Of a stretch of 64,000 nt of DNA, positions 53,707 through 62,586 are shown piece after piece (position 1 is the first letter of the stretch; each line of letters begins with the position of its first letter). Both the position numbers and the translations under genes were made by a program. Source of the DNA: Exiguobacterium undae DSM 14481 (GTDB lineage: Bacteria; Bacillota; Bacilli; Exiguobacteriales; Exiguobacteriaceae); the NCBI RefSeq assembly GCF_000620805.1, contig NZ_KK211187.1, forward strand, positions 901,957 through 965,956, written 5' to 3'. The notes beneath the pieces were generated by a model. The model searched no databases. It saw only the letters and a program-made list of their open reading frames with translations, and was not told where the DNA came from.

Positions 53707-55436
53707 GTAAATACCGCAAACGATTTATTTTAAAAATGCTGTCCTTCATCAGTTTGGTCCTGATTGCCTTAGGGGTGTTACTCGGTCAGTCCTTTAAAGA
53801 ATTTTATGTCAATAACGAAAAGGAAAAATTGACGGATGAGACAGCGCTTGTGGAAACAATTTTGCGGGATCGTTCGGTTTCGGAGATGGCCCAGTATGTA
53901 GACAAGCTGTATGCCGAGTCGAATTTTGACATGATCCTCTTTAATTCACGGGGAGAAATCATTGCCGGTACACCGATTGATGTGACCAAATTGAACGTCC
54001 GTGCCATCAACTTTTCTGCCATCCCCGATGAGGGAACGTTTGAATCAAAGGTCGACGAGACGAGTCTTCAATATACGAAACCGGTCGTAACCGCAGATGA
54101 CCGTGAAGTCTATATCAGTTTAATCCGTTATACAAAAGATTTGGACATCATCTATTCCCGCATTTGGACAGTCATCGTCCTGTCACTGATTACCTCGTTC
54201 TGTATCATCTTTTTTGCTGTTTACAGTTCGACGAAACGTTTTCTCCGTCCGATTGCCGAAGCGACCGAAGTCTTATACGAGCTGTCTCACGGGAATTACA
54301 AATCGCGTGTCTATGAGCTCACCGCACCGGATGAATCGCGTGACCTCGGGAAATCGATTAATCTTCTGGCCCGGAATTTAGAGAATGCCTCTTCCGGTGA
54401 AGCGATGCAACGGGCAAGACTCGAGTCTTTGATTGAATACATGGGTGCCGGTCTGATGTTGATTGATGAGAAGGGATACGTGTTGCTTGTCAATCGGACG
54501 TACCGGGAGATGTTTAACATCCATGAAAAATCAAATGGGAAACTGTATTACCGTGTCTTACCGAATGAAAAAATGAGTCAAGTCATTGAAGATGTCTACC
54601 TGACGGAGAAACCAAATCGGAAACAATCGAGTGTCCGGTTTGGGCTAAACAGCCGCACCTTCATGGTCAGCGCTGCACCGATTTTCGGGAAGAACGGTCG
54701 TGTTCAAGGAACGACGGTTGTGTTCAACGACATTACGGAGATCAAGAAATTGGAACAGATGCGCAAAGATTTTGTCGCGAACGTCAGTCATGAGTTGAAG
54801 ACGCCGTTGACGTCCATCAAAGGATTTGCTGAAACCTTACTCGATGGGGCGCAGGATGTTCCGGAAATCCGGGAACAGTTCCTGAATATCATCCACGACG
54901 AATCGGAACGGATGCAGACGCTCGTCGAGGACTTGCTCGAGTTGTCCCGTCTCGAACAGGATAATTATCAGCTGGAGACGACGATTGTCGATGTGACGAG
55001 TTTGATCCGCGAAACGGAAACGTTACTACGCCGCAAGGCAGCCGAGAAGCAGATGACGATCCATCTTGAAACGGAAGAAGAAGTCTTTATCCGGGCGGAC
55101 TTGAACCGTTTGAAGCAGGTCGTCGTCAATCTTGTCGCCAATGCACTCAACTATACACCGAACGACGGCAATGTTTGGATTAGTCTGGAAGACGGCGAGG
55201 AAGAAGTCATGCTTCGGATCAAAGACGACGGGATCGGGATTCATCCGAAAGAAACGCAACGGATTTTCGAACGATTTTACCGCGTGGATAAGGCGCGGAG
55301 TCGAAATTCGGGCGGGACCGGTCTTGGACTCGCGATCGTTAAGCATATCATCGATCTTCATCACGGAACGATTGAAGTCGAATCAGAAGAAAACGAAGGA
55401 ACGACCTTTACGATTCGTTTACCGAAAAAGGGATAA
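53703..55436 (+). CDS. phoR: Sensor histidine kinase PhoR
   Basis: PhoR senses phosphate limitation and phosphorylates PhoP. The 577-residue protein has a membrane helix at about 10-27, an extracytoplasmic domain (about 30-150), a second helix (about 155-175), HAMP (about 175-230), PAS (about 240-345), HisKA with His363 (VANVSHELKTPLTSIKGF) and an ATPase domain with NLVANALNYTP, DDGIGI and GTGLGLAIVKHI. Order and architecture match B. subtilis PhoR. ATG overlaps the phoP stop, so coupled. Confidence 0.93.
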   Translation: MSKYRKRFILKMLSFISLVLIALGVLLGQSFKEFYVNNEKEKLTDETALVETILRDRSVSEMAQYVDKLYAESNFDMILFNSRGEIIAGTPIDVTKLNVRAINFSAIPDEGTFESKVDETSLQYTKPVVTADDREVYISLIRYTKDLDIIYSRIWTVIVLSLITSFCIIFFAVYSSTKRFLRPIAEATEVLYELSHGNYKSRVYELTAPDESRDLGKSINLLARNLENASSGEAMQRARLESLIEYMGAGLMLIDEKGYVLLVNRTYREMFNIHEKSNGKLYYRVLPNEKMSQVIEDVYLTEKPNRKQSSVRFGLNSRTFMVSAAPIFGKNGRVQGTTVVFNDITEIKKLEQMRKDFVANVSHELKTPLTSIKGFAETLLDGAQDVPEIREQFLNIIHDESERMQTLVEDLLELSRLEQDNYQLETTIVDVTSLIRETETLLRRKAAEKQMTIHLETEEEVFIRADLNRLKQVVVNLVANALNYTPNDGNVWISLEDGEEEVMLRIKDDGIGIHPKETQRIFERFYRVDKARSRNSGGTGLGLAIVKHIIDLHHGTIEVESEENEGTTFTIRLPKKG

Positions 55437-55533
55437 GGGTTCACACTCCCTTTACAGAGGAATCGTATGCTAAAGATACCTTCTTCATCATCTGTGTCCC
55501 GACTGGTTCAGCTCCCATGTCAGGATACGCCAA

Positions 55534-55566
55534 GACGATCGGCTTTTTAGCCGGTCGTCATTTTTT
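55534..55566 (+). terminator. Terminator after phoPR
   Basis: GACGATCGGCT (55534-55544) pairs with AGCCGGTCGTC (55549-55559), one G-T pair, then six T. Confidence 0.88.
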
Positions 55567-55637
55567 GTCGTCTTTTTAGCGAACAAATGTGTGCAGAGTG
55601 ATACAATAAGAACAGAAAATCTTCCAAAGGGGCGTAG

Positions 55638-58235
55638 ATGATGGAAAACAAACTTTTATTAATTGATGGGAACTCACTCACGTATCGAGCTTTTTTTGCT
55701 TTGCCGCCGATGACGGACGCGCAAGGACGCAACACGAATGCCGCCTACGGCTTTACGATGATGTTACTGAAACTGCTGGAGGAAGAACAACCGACACATA
55801 TGCTGGTCGCATTCGATGCTTCGAGTGAAACGTTCCGCCATGATGTCTATCAGGAGTATAAAGGGAGTCGGGAAAAAACACCGTCTGAACTGCGGGAACA
55901 GTTTCCGATCGTCCGCGACATCTGTGAGGCGCTCGGGATTCAGATGATGGAACTTCACCGCTATGAAGCCGACGATTTGATCGGAACATTGGCGCAGACG
56001 ATGCCGGCTGATCGCATCCGGATCGTGACGGGAGATAAGGATTTACTTCAACTCGTGACGGATCAAGTCGAAGTGCTGATCACAAAACGTGGGATCACAG
56101 ACGTCCTCTGCATGACGGAGGAACTGTTTGCCGAAACTTACGGCGGGTTGAAGCCGATGCAGATGATTGACCTCAAAGGATTGATGGGCGATAAATCCGA
56201 TAACATTCCGGGTGTTCCGGGAATCGGTGAAAAAACGGCCATCAAATTGATTTCTGCCTACGGTTCGGTCGAAGGACTGTACGAACATGTCGAGGACTTA
56301 AAAGGAAAACAAAAAGAGAAGGTCATTGCAAACGAAGAATTGGCACGGCTGTCGAAGGAACTTGCGACGATCAAGCTTGACGTCCCGCTTGATGTCACGC
56401 TTGATGACTTACAGATCAGTGATGTCGATACACAAGTGCCGTACTCGTTGTTCCAGTCACTCGGCTTTAAATCCTTGACGAACCGGTTTGCGCCGGTCGT
56501 CGAGGAAGCGGATAAAGAACAGTTGAACGTCCAAACCATTACTTCGCTTCCGGAAGGCGTGACGGACGCTGTGCTCGTCGTCGAACAATTACGGGAAGAT
56601 TATATGGAAGAAGACATCATCGGGTTCGGGATCGCGACTCCGGATCAGATTTATGTGGCTTCCCCGGAACTTGTGAATGATCCGGCATTTCGTGCCTGGA
56701 TCGAGTCGGATCATCAAAAGATCTGCCTCGATGCCAAACAAGTTGCCTTTGCCTTACGGAAACATGATCTGAAATTAACGGCTTTTGACGATCTGTTGCT
56801 CGCCGGCTATTTGCTGAACTTAAGCGGCGGTACGACACTCGCATCAATCGCGGGACATTACATGCTGATGGCACCAAACGAAGAAGCTGTCTTAGGGAAA
56901 GGCGCCAAACGTCTCGCTCCGACAGACGACTTGTTGCACCCGTACCTGGCGGAAAAAGCACGGATGATTGAGCTGTTGTTCCCGAAAGTGAAAGAAGAAC
57001 TGAAAGCCAATCAACAGTTCGAACTGTATGAGACGTTAGAGCGGCCGTTGTCCGGTGTCCTCGCGGAGATGGAGTGGACAGGGATTCGCGTAGACGTCGC
57101 GACATTACAGGACATGCAGGAAGACCTCCGGGGACGATTAACGGATTTAGAACAACTGATTTACGGTGAAGTCGGAGAAGAATTTAATATCAACTCCCCT
57201 AAACAACTCGGCGTCATCCTGTTTGAGAAACTGGAGTTGCCCGCCTTCAAGAAAACGAAGACCGGTTACTCGACGGCAGCTGACGTACTGGAAAAATTGC
57301 GACCGCTGCACCCGGTCATCGACCATATCATGTTGTACCGTGAGTTGCAAAAACTGCAATCGACATACGTCGAAGGATTGCAGAAAGTCATCAAAGAAGA
57401 CGGGAAAATCCATACCCGTTTTGCCCAAACGATTGCCCAGACTGGACGACTCAGTTCCGTCAATCCGAACTTGCAAAACATTCCGGTCCGGATTGAAGAG
57501 GGTCGAAAAATCCGCAAAGCCTTTGTTCCGAGTGAAGCCGGTTGGTCGCTCTATGCCGCCGATTATTCACAAATCGAGTTACGGGTCATGGCACATATGT
57601 CGGAAGATAAAACACTGGTCCAAGCCTTCTTAGACGATGCGGACATTCACACACAAACTGCCAGCAGTGTATTTGGCGTCGCGCCAAATGATGTGACGGG
57701 GAATATGCGTCGTCAAGCGAAAGCGGTCAATTTCGGCATCATTTACGGCATCAGTGATTACGGGTTGTCGCAAAACCTGAACATCTCCCGGAAGGAAGCA
57801 CAAGACTTTATCGATCGTTATTTCGAACTCTTCCCGCAAATCAAGCTGTTCATGGATGAGGCGATCGAGAAGGCGAGAATGAACGGTTTTGTCGAAACAC
57901 TGATGAACCGCCGTCGCAACATTCCGGACATCAATTCGAAAAACTTTAATTTACGAGGGTTTGCGGAACGGACAGCGATCAATACACCGATCCAAGGATC
58001 AGCGGCCGATATCATCAAAAAAGCGATGCTTGATGTTCATGCGGCGCTGGAAGCATCACCGTTGCAGGCTCGCCTGTTACTGCAAGTACACGATGAATTG
58101 ATTTTTGAGGCTCCGGACGAAGAATTGGATGCTTTAAAAACGTTGGTCAAACAAGCGATGGAGCAGACGGTCGACTTGTCGGTTCCGTTACGCGTGGACG
58201 GCGATGCAGGACATTCGTGGTACGAAACAAAATAA
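55638..58235 (+). CDS. polA: DNA polymerase I
   Basis: PolA fills gaps and removes RNA primers. The 865-residue protein has an N-terminal 5'-3' exonuclease (about 1-290, LIDGNSLTYRAFFALP, GDKDLLQL, GDKSDNIPGVPGIGEKTA), a 3'-5' exonuclease-like domain (about 310-465) and the polymerase domain (about 470-865, YAADYSQIELRVMAH, RRQAKAVNFGIIYGIS, LLQVHDELIFE). The exonuclease domain lacks DxE and other metal-binding residues (IGFGIATPDQ), so proofreading should be absent, as in Bacillus and Geobacillus PolA. The first of two ATG codons follows AAAGGGG. Confidence 0.97.
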   Translation: MMENKLLLIDGNSLTYRAFFALPPMTDAQGRNTNAAYGFTMMLLKLLEEEQPTHMLVAFDASSETFRHDVYQEYKGSREKTPSELREQFPIVRDICEALGIQMMELHRYEADDLIGTLAQTMPADRIRIVTGDKDLLQLVTDQVEVLITKRGITDVLCMTEELFAETYGGLKPMQMIDLKGLMGDKSDNIPGVPGIGEKTAIKLISAYGSVEGLYEHVEDLKGKQKEKVIANEELARLSKELATIKLDVPLDVTLDDLQISDVDTQVPYSLFQSLGFKSLTNRFAPVVEEADKEQLNVQTITSLPEGVTDAVLVVEQLREDYMEEDIIGFGIATPDQIYVASPELVNDPAFRAWIESDHQKICLDAKQVAFALRKHDLKLTAFDDLLLAGYLLNLSGGTTLASIAGHYMLMAPNEEAVLGKGAKRLAPTDDLLHPYLAEKARMIELLFPKVKEELKANQQFELYETLERPLSGVLAEMEWTGIRVDVATLQDMQEDLRGRLTDLEQLIYGEVGEEFNINSPKQLGVILFEKLELPAFKKTKTGYSTAADVLEKLRPLHPVIDHIMLYRELQKLQSTYVEGLQKVIKEDGKIHTRFAQTIAQTGRLSSVNPNLQNIPVRIEEGRKIRKAFVPSEAGWSLYAADYSQIELRVMAHMSEDKTLVQAFLDDADIHTQTASSVFGVAPNDVTGNMRRQAKAVNFGIIYGISDYGLSQNLNISRKEAQDFIDRYFELFPQIKLFMDEAIEKARMNGFVETLMNRRRNIPDINSKNFNLRGFAERTAINTPIQGSAADIIKKAMLDVHAALEASPLQARLLLQVHDELIFEAPDEELDALKTLVKQAMEQTVDLSVPLRVDGDAGHSWYETK

Positions 58236-58259
58236 GAAGTTGCCAGAGGAGGAAATAAG

Positions 58260-59090
58260 TTGCCTGAATTACCTGAAGTCGAGACCGTCAGACGAAGTTT
58301 GGAACGGACGGTCTCCGGAAAAACGATTTCTTCTGTAAAAGTGTTTCATCCGAAGATGATTCGCGGGATGGACGTTGCCCCGTTCGTTGATGCGTTACAT
58401 CAAGAACGGATTGAGCGGGTCGACCGCCGCGGGAAATTTTTGCTGTTCTCGTTCGAACGTTTTTATCTCGTGAGTCACTTGCGGATGGAAGGAAAGTATT
58501 TTCCTTATCCGCAAGCGATTGAAAAGGACAAGCACACCCATGTCATCTTCCGCTTTACGGACGGTTCGGAATTACATTATAACGATGTCCGGAAATTCGG
58601 GACGATGGAGCTACGGGATAAAGAGACGGCGATGCAGGTTCCACCGCTTGCCCAACTCGAGCGGGAGCCGTTTGATCCGACGTTCACAGCCGAAGTCTTG
58701 GCTGAAAATTTGATTCGAAAAAAACGCAGTCCGATTAAAACCGCATTGCTCGATCAATCGATCTTTTTAGGGTTGGGAAACATCTATGTGGATGAAACGT
58801 TGTTTGCGGCACGGGTCCATCCGCTGACGAAAGCGGGCGCACTGACACTCGACGATATCTCGCGGATTCATGTCGCCGGTGTCGAGGTCTTGCAAAAAGC
58901 CGTCGACAGTGGGGGAAGCACGATTCGGAGTTATGTGTCACCGACCGGAAAAGGAGAATTTCAGTTGCAACTGGCGGTATACGGGCAAACCGGTGCCCCG
59001 TGTCCGCGGTGCGGAACAGCGATTGAAAAAATCAAGGTCGGCGGACGAGGAACTCACTTCTGTCCGACGTGCCAACAGGTTGCGTTATGA
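58260..59090 (+). CDS. mutM: Formamidopyrimidine-DNA glycosylase
   Basis: MutM removes 8-oxoguanine. The start is a TTG at 58260, seven bases after GAGGAGG, and this start is confirmed by the conserved PELPEVETVRR directly after Met, where Pro2 is the catalytic nucleophile and Glu3 the acid. The 276-residue protein ends in a zinc finger (CPRCGTAIEK, then FCPTCQ). It follows polA by 24 bases and overlaps coaE by four, forming polA-mutM-coaE. The ytaF gene found between mutM and coaE in B. subtilis is missing. Confidence 0.97.
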   Translation: MPELPEVETVRRSLERTVSGKTISSVKVFHPKMIRGMDVAPFVDALHQERIERVDRRGKFLLFSFERFYLVSHLRMEGKYFPYPQAIEKDKHTHVIFRFTDGSELHYNDVRKFGTMELRDKETAMQVPPLAQLEREPFDPTFTAEVLAENLIRKKRSPIKTALLDQSIFLGLGNIYVDETLFAARVHPLTKAGALTLDDISRIHVAGVEVLQKAVDSGGSTIRSYVSPTGKGEFQLQLAVYGQTGAPCPRCGTAIEKIKVGGRGTHFCPTCQQVAL

Positions 59091-59686
59091 GAGTCGGATT
59101 GACGGGAGGCATCGCAACGGGGAAAAGCACCGTCTCTGCTTATCTGAAACAACAGGACATCCCCGTCATCGATGCCGATCTCGTGGCACGTCAGGTCATC
59201 GAACCGACGGGACTGGCTTATCCGGAAGTCAAAGCAGCGTTTCCGACGGCTTTCATTGACGGACAGCTGGTCCGGTCCAAGTTAGGGGATATCATTTTTC
59301 ACGATAATGAAAAACGATTACTGTTAAACAAGTTGATGCATCCGAAGATCAGACAACAGATGCTTGAACTGGCCGATCAGTATGAACAATCAGGGCATTC
59401 CTTGATTGTATTTGATATCCCGTTGTTGCTCGAAGGGGACTGGAAACAGCTCGTGGATCAAGTCGTTGTCGTCTATTGCAACGCGTCTTTACAAAAAGAA
59501 CGGTTGATGGAACGGAATCAACTGTCGGCGGAAGAGGCCCAGGCAAGAATCGATTCACAACTTGATATCGAACAGAAAAAACGTCTTGCTGACCATGTCT
59601 TGTGGAACGAAGGAAAACATGAAGCGTTATATCAACAAATTGATACGTGGTTAAAATCCGTCCAAGACAAGCAAAGAAATCTCTGA
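59087..59686 (+). CDS. coaE: Dephospho-CoA kinase
   Basis: CoaE phosphorylates dephospho-CoA, the last step of coenzyme A synthesis. The 199-residue P-loop kinase begins RVGLTGGIATGKSTVSAYL and contains VIDADLVARQV and IVFDIPLLLEG. The start is the ATG at 59087 overlapping the mutM stop (ATGA); a frame back to 59069 lies inside mutM. A strong hairpin follows. Confidence 0.96.
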   Translation: MRVGLTGGIATGKSTVSAYLKQQDIPVIDADLVARQVIEPTGLAYPEVKAAFPTAFIDGQLVRSKLGDIIFHDNEKRLLLNKLMHPKIRQQMLELADQYEQSGHSLIVFDIPLLLEGDWKQLVDQVVVVYCNASLQKERLMERNQLSAEEAQARIDSQLDIEQKKRLADHVLWNEGKHEALYQQIDTWLKSVQDKQRNL

Positions 59687-59728
59687 CATGCCTTTGATTT
59701 TTTAATCCGAAAACGGGTTTCAGCATTC

Positions 59729-59765
59729 AAGTGGGAGAAAGTTACCAACTTCTCTCACTTTTTTT
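59729..59765 (+). terminator. Terminator after the polA operon
   Basis: AAGTGGGAGAAAGTT (59729-59743) pairs with AACTTCTCTCACTT (59747-59760), one mismatch-type G-T pair, then T. The gapB -35 box follows at once. Confidence 0.88.
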
Positions 59766-59792
59766 GCGTTACATAATGAAATCGCTTACATT
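59764..59792 (+). promoter_or_regulatory. Probable SigA promoter of gapB
   Basis: TTGCGT (59764-59769), a 17-bp spacer and TACATT (59787-59792). A leader of about 55 nt follows. Confidence 0.5.
59777..59790 (+). promoter_or_regulatory. cre site (CcpA) overlapping the gapB promoter
   Basis: TGAAATCGCTTACA fits the cre consensus TGWAANCGNTNWCA at every position. It covers the spacer and -10 box of the proposed promoter, so binding of CcpA should repress. Confidence 0.72.
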
Positions 59793-59853
59793 TCATGATA
59801 TAGTTCTATCTGTAAACGGAGCAACATCCGTCACATTGAAGGGGGATCCGCAA

Positions 59854-60897
59854 ATGGGAGTCAAGGTGGCAGTCAATGGTTTTGGTCGAATTGGTCGAAT
59901 GGTATTCCGGCGCCTCATCGCTGAGGGGAAAAGCGAGGTCGTCGCCATCAATGCGAGTTATCCAGTGGAGACACTGGCACATCTAATCAAGTATGATACG
60001 GTCCATGGAAAATTTGCTTATCCGGTCGAGATTCTGGATGGGGCGTTGATGGTCAACGGTCGCCAGATCCAAATCGTCAGTGAGCGCGATCCGGAACGGT
60101 TACCGTGGGGGGAACTTGGGATTGATATCGTCGTCGAAGCGACCGGGAAATTTAATTCGAAATCGGGTGCGGGGAAACACTTGATTGCCGGCGCCAAAAA
60201 AGTCGTCATTACAGCACCGGCAAAAGGAGAGTTACGAACAATCGTCATGGGCGTCAATGACGACATGTACGATCATGAGACGGATGACATCATCTCGAAC
60301 GCTTCTTGTACGACGAACTGCCTTGCACCAGTCGTTCAGGTCATTGACCGGGCATTCGGGATTGAGACCGGTCTCGTGACAACAGTACATGCCTTTACGA
60401 ATGATCAAAATAACATCGATAATCCACATAAGGACTTGCGTCGCGCACGTGCCTGCGGTTCATCCATCATTCCGACATCGACAGGAGCAGCCAAAGCAAT
60501 TTCGCTTGTCTTGCCGCATTTGGAAGGGAAACTAAACGGTCTTGCGTTGCGTGTCCCGACACCCAACGTGTCGCTCGTCGATCTTGTCGTCGAAGTGAGC
60601 CGTGATACGACGGTCGCGGAAGTCAATGAAGCGTTCGTCAAGGCGGCGGACGGTGCGCTTGACGGCATCCTCGGTCTGACGATGGAGCCGCTTGTGTCAA
60701 TCGACTTTAACGGGGAAGAACGTTCGACCGTCGTGGACGGGCTGTCGACGATGGTGATGGGCGGACGGCATGTAAAAGTGCTGGCCTGGTACGATAACGA
60801 ATGGGGCTATTCATGTCGCGTCGTCGATCTTGTCCACCTGGTCGGTGCCCATATCGAAGCGACAAATGTGACAGAAAAACAACTCGAGTTAAAATAA
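59854..60897 (+). CDS. gapB: Glyceraldehyde-3-phosphate dehydrogenase, GapB type
   Basis: GapB works mainly in gluconeogenesis with NADP. The 347-residue enzyme has VNGFGRIGRMVFRRL (about 7-21), the catalytic Cys152 (NASCTTNCLAP) and HAFTNDQNNIDNPHKDLRRA. The sequence INASYPVETLAHLIKYD after strand 2, rather than the NDLTD type of glycolytic GapA, marks it as the NADP form. Position before speD also fits B. subtilis gapB. The start is the ATG at 59854 after AAGGGGGA; upstream in-frame ATG codons run through the promoter. Confidence 0.95.
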   Translation: MGVKVAVNGFGRIGRMVFRRLIAEGKSEVVAINASYPVETLAHLIKYDTVHGKFAYPVEILDGALMVNGRQIQIVSERDPERLPWGELGIDIVVEATGKFNSKSGAGKHLIAGAKKVVITAPAKGELRTIVMGVNDDMYDHETDDIISNASCTTNCLAPVVQVIDRAFGIETGLVTTVHAFTNDQNNIDNPHKDLRRARACGSSIIPTSTGAAKAISLVLPHLEGKLNGLALRVPTPNVSLVDLVVEVSRDTTVAEVNEAFVKAADGALDGILGLTMEPLVSIDFNGEERSTVVDGLSTMVMGGRHVKVLAWYDNEWGYSCRVVDLVHLVGAHIEATNVTEKQLELK

Positions 60898-60910
60898 AAA
60901 AATATCGATA

Positions 60911-60945
60911 AAAACGCTCTACACCAGTCGGTAGAGCGTTTTTTT
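60911..60945 (+). terminator. Terminator after gapB
   Basis: AAAACGCTCTAC (60911-60922) pairs perfectly with GTAGAGCGTTTT (60931-60942), then T. Confidence 0.92.
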
Positions 60946-60977
60946 GATGGAAATATATTAAAATTTGAAATTTATCC

Positions 60978-61006
60978 TTGTGTATCTTTTTGATACTCGC
61001 TATAAT
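60978..61006 (+). promoter_or_regulatory. SigA promoter of speD
   Basis: TTGTGT (60978-60983), a 17-bp spacer and consensus TATAAT (61001-61006). It gives a leader of about 148 nt. Confidence 0.7.
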
Positions 61007-61012
61007 TCAAAT

Positions 61013-61160
61013 CGTGAACTTCAATCGGTCTGGCAATCGCAGCTTAAAGGGTTAGGACCTCTCTGGACTAACTTTCCCCCGTGGGTGCGAACGACTCAGG
61101 CGCAAAGTAAGTGATCATGACTATACTTTGAAGACCATTGAATGTAGGGGGGATCCACAA
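61013..61160 (+). ncRNA. Structured leader RNA of speD, class not recognised
   Basis: A long-range helix is visible: CAAT and GGTCT (61022-61031, one bulged C) pair with AGACC and ATTG (61132-61140). Inside are a hairpin GTTAG (61051-61055) with CTAAC (61068-61072), extended by G-T and A-T pairs, and a hairpin CAAAGTA (61103-61109) with TACTTTG (61124-61130). TCCCCC (61075-61080) is complementary to GGGGGA (61148-61153) in the ribosome binding site. This looks like a switch controlling translation. It does not match the S-box, T-box or other leaders I know. Confidence 0.55.
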
Positions 61161-61547
61161 ATGGATACTATGGGAAGACACATTATTGCAGAACTTTGGG
61201 ATTGTAATCCTGAAAAATTGAACGACATGGAATTTGTAGAACGACTTTTTGTTGATGCAGCACTTCAAGCAGGTGCGGAAGTTCGCGAAGTCGCGTTCCA
61301 TAAGTTTGCTCCACACGGCGTCAGCGGCGTCGTCATTATCTCTGAATCGCATTTGACGATTCACAGTTTCCCAGAACATGGATATGCATCGGTTGATGTA
61401 TTTACATGTGGCGATCGGATCGATCCAGCTATCGCAGCGCATTATATCGCTGACGGACTCGATGCGAAAATCCGTGAAAATGTCGAAATTCCACGTGGTA
61501 TGGGACCTGTTGAAGTTCCAGCTGCTACGGTTCAGCACGTTAACTGA
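61161..61547 (+). CDS. speD: S-adenosylmethionine decarboxylase proenzyme
   Basis: SpeD supplies the aminopropyl donor for spermidine. The 128-residue proenzyme cuts itself between Glu62 and Ser63 in [14 protein letters not shown], forming the pyruvoyl cofactor from Ser63; His68 and Cys83 (FTCGDR) are the conserved partners and fall at the same numbers as in the Thermotoga enzyme. The start is the ATG at 61161 after AGGGGGGA; the upstream ATG at 61128-like position lies in the leader helix. It follows gapB as in B. subtilis. Confidence 0.96.
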   Translation: MDTMGRHIIAELWDCNPEKLNDMEFVERLFVDAALQAGAEVREVAFHKFAPHGVSGVVIISESHLTIHSFPEHGYASVDVFTCGDRIDPAIAAHYIADGLDAKIRENVEIPRGMGPVEVPAATVQHVN

Positions 61548-61564
61548 CAAAAACACGAATGAAC

Positions 61565-61594
61565 AAGCCCTCGTCTTCATGGCGAGGGCTTTTT
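61565..61594 (+). terminator. Terminator after speD
   Basis: AAGCCCTCG (61565-61573) pairs perfectly with CGAGGGCTT (61583-61591), then T. Confidence 0.9.
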
Positions 61595-61653
61595 AATATG
61601 TCTGACGTCTGTTATTCTTAATAGTAGAAGAAAACAGAAAAAGGTGATGACGA

Positions 61654-62022
61654 ATGGGACTGAAGGAACGATTACAAAAACAGCTGGAAACGTCGGACAC
61701 ACATAAAAATGAAAAATTACGGACCCATTATTATGCAGCGACAGCAGAGATGTTGTTTACGGGTCTTGAGACGGTGATTACACGCCAAGAAGGAACGGTC
61801 AAACGGATTGATCAAGGACGAGGGGAATTGGCTTTCAGTGCGTCCGGACTGGACGGACTGGCGACAGTCATCATGGTCGGATCAGGTCGAACGGCGGTTG
61901 ATCTTTTTTTACACCGTGACGGGTTATTAGGTCCGGATCTTGAGAAATGGATCGATGCGATTTATCAAGAGCTCGATGCGACCTATCGCTTGAAGATGAT
62001 CGGTACAAGAGAAATTACGTGA
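61654..62022 (+). CDS. Cytosolic protein of unknown function
   Basis: The 122-residue soluble protein ([12 protein letters not shown]...) has a charged helical N-terminus (about 1-35) and an alternating strand region ([39 protein letters not shown]) and a C-terminal helix pair. I do not recognise a family or a catalytic motif. The start follows AAAAGGTG. It lies 13 bases before nrdR, so the two are probably cotranscribed with dnaB. B. subtilis has no gene I know at this place. Confidence 0.7.
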   Translation: MGLKERLQKQLETSDTHKNEKLRTHYYAATAEMLFTGLETVITRQEGTVKRIDQGRGELAFSASGLDGLATVIMVGSGRTAVDLFLHRDGLLGPDLEKWIDAIYQELDATYRLKMIGTREIT

Positions 62023-62035
62023 ATGGAGGTACGAC

Positions 62036-62518
62036 ATGCGTTGTCCAGCCTGCAACTATAACGGCACAAAAGTGTTAGATTCGAGACCGGTTCAAGATTT
62101 CGGATCGATTCGAAGACGACGTGAATGTGAATCCTGTGGTTATCGTTTTACGACATTTGAGATGGTGGAACAGACACCGCTCATCATCGTAAAAAAAGAC
62201 GGGACACGTGACGAATTCAATCGAGATAAGATTCTGCGCGGACTGGTCCGGGCTTGTGAGAAGCGACCGATTTCAATTGAACAGTTGGAAACGGTGGTCA
62301 GCCGCGTCGAAAAAACGTTGCGTGCGACCGCACAACATGAAATTCCAAGCGAACAGGTCGGACGACTGGTGTTGAATGAACTCGCTTCAGTCGATGAAGT
62401 GGCGTATGTCCGGTTTGCGAGCGTCTATAAACAATTTAAAGACATCAATGTCTTTTTCCAAGAGTTATCAGAATTGATGGAACGTCACCAAGACAACGAA
62501 CGCGAAAATCAAACCTAA
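62036..62518 (+). CDS. nrdR: Transcriptional repressor NrdR
   Basis: NrdR represses ribonucleotide reductase genes when dATP is high. The 160-residue protein has a zinc ribbon (CPAC, then CESCGYRF; four Cys) and an ATP-cone domain (about 49-139, [20 protein letters not shown]). Length is near the family norm. The start follows GGAGG. In B. subtilis nrdR (ytcG) also heads nrdR-dnaB-dnaI. The last base of its stop is shared with an ATG that I do not take as the dnaB start. Confidence 0.96.
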   Translation: MRCPACNYNGTKVLDSRPVQDFGSIRRRRECESCGYRFTTFEMVEQTPLIIVKKDGTRDEFNRDKILRGLVRACEKRPISIEQLETVVSRVEKTLRATAQHEIPSEQVGRLVLNELASVDEVAYVRFASVYKQFKDINVFFQELSELMERHQDNERENQT

Positions 62519-62586
62519 TGAAGGAGAGGTCGTCTGTCTGTTCAGAACGCACCTCTCTTTTTCTCAGGAAAGAAGGGACGAGTCAA

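Noticed and set aside
61013-61160. S-box (SAM-I) riboswitch before speD
   Set aside because: The conserved GATGAAACC-type and ATCAAGAGAGGTGGAGGGA-type segments are absent.
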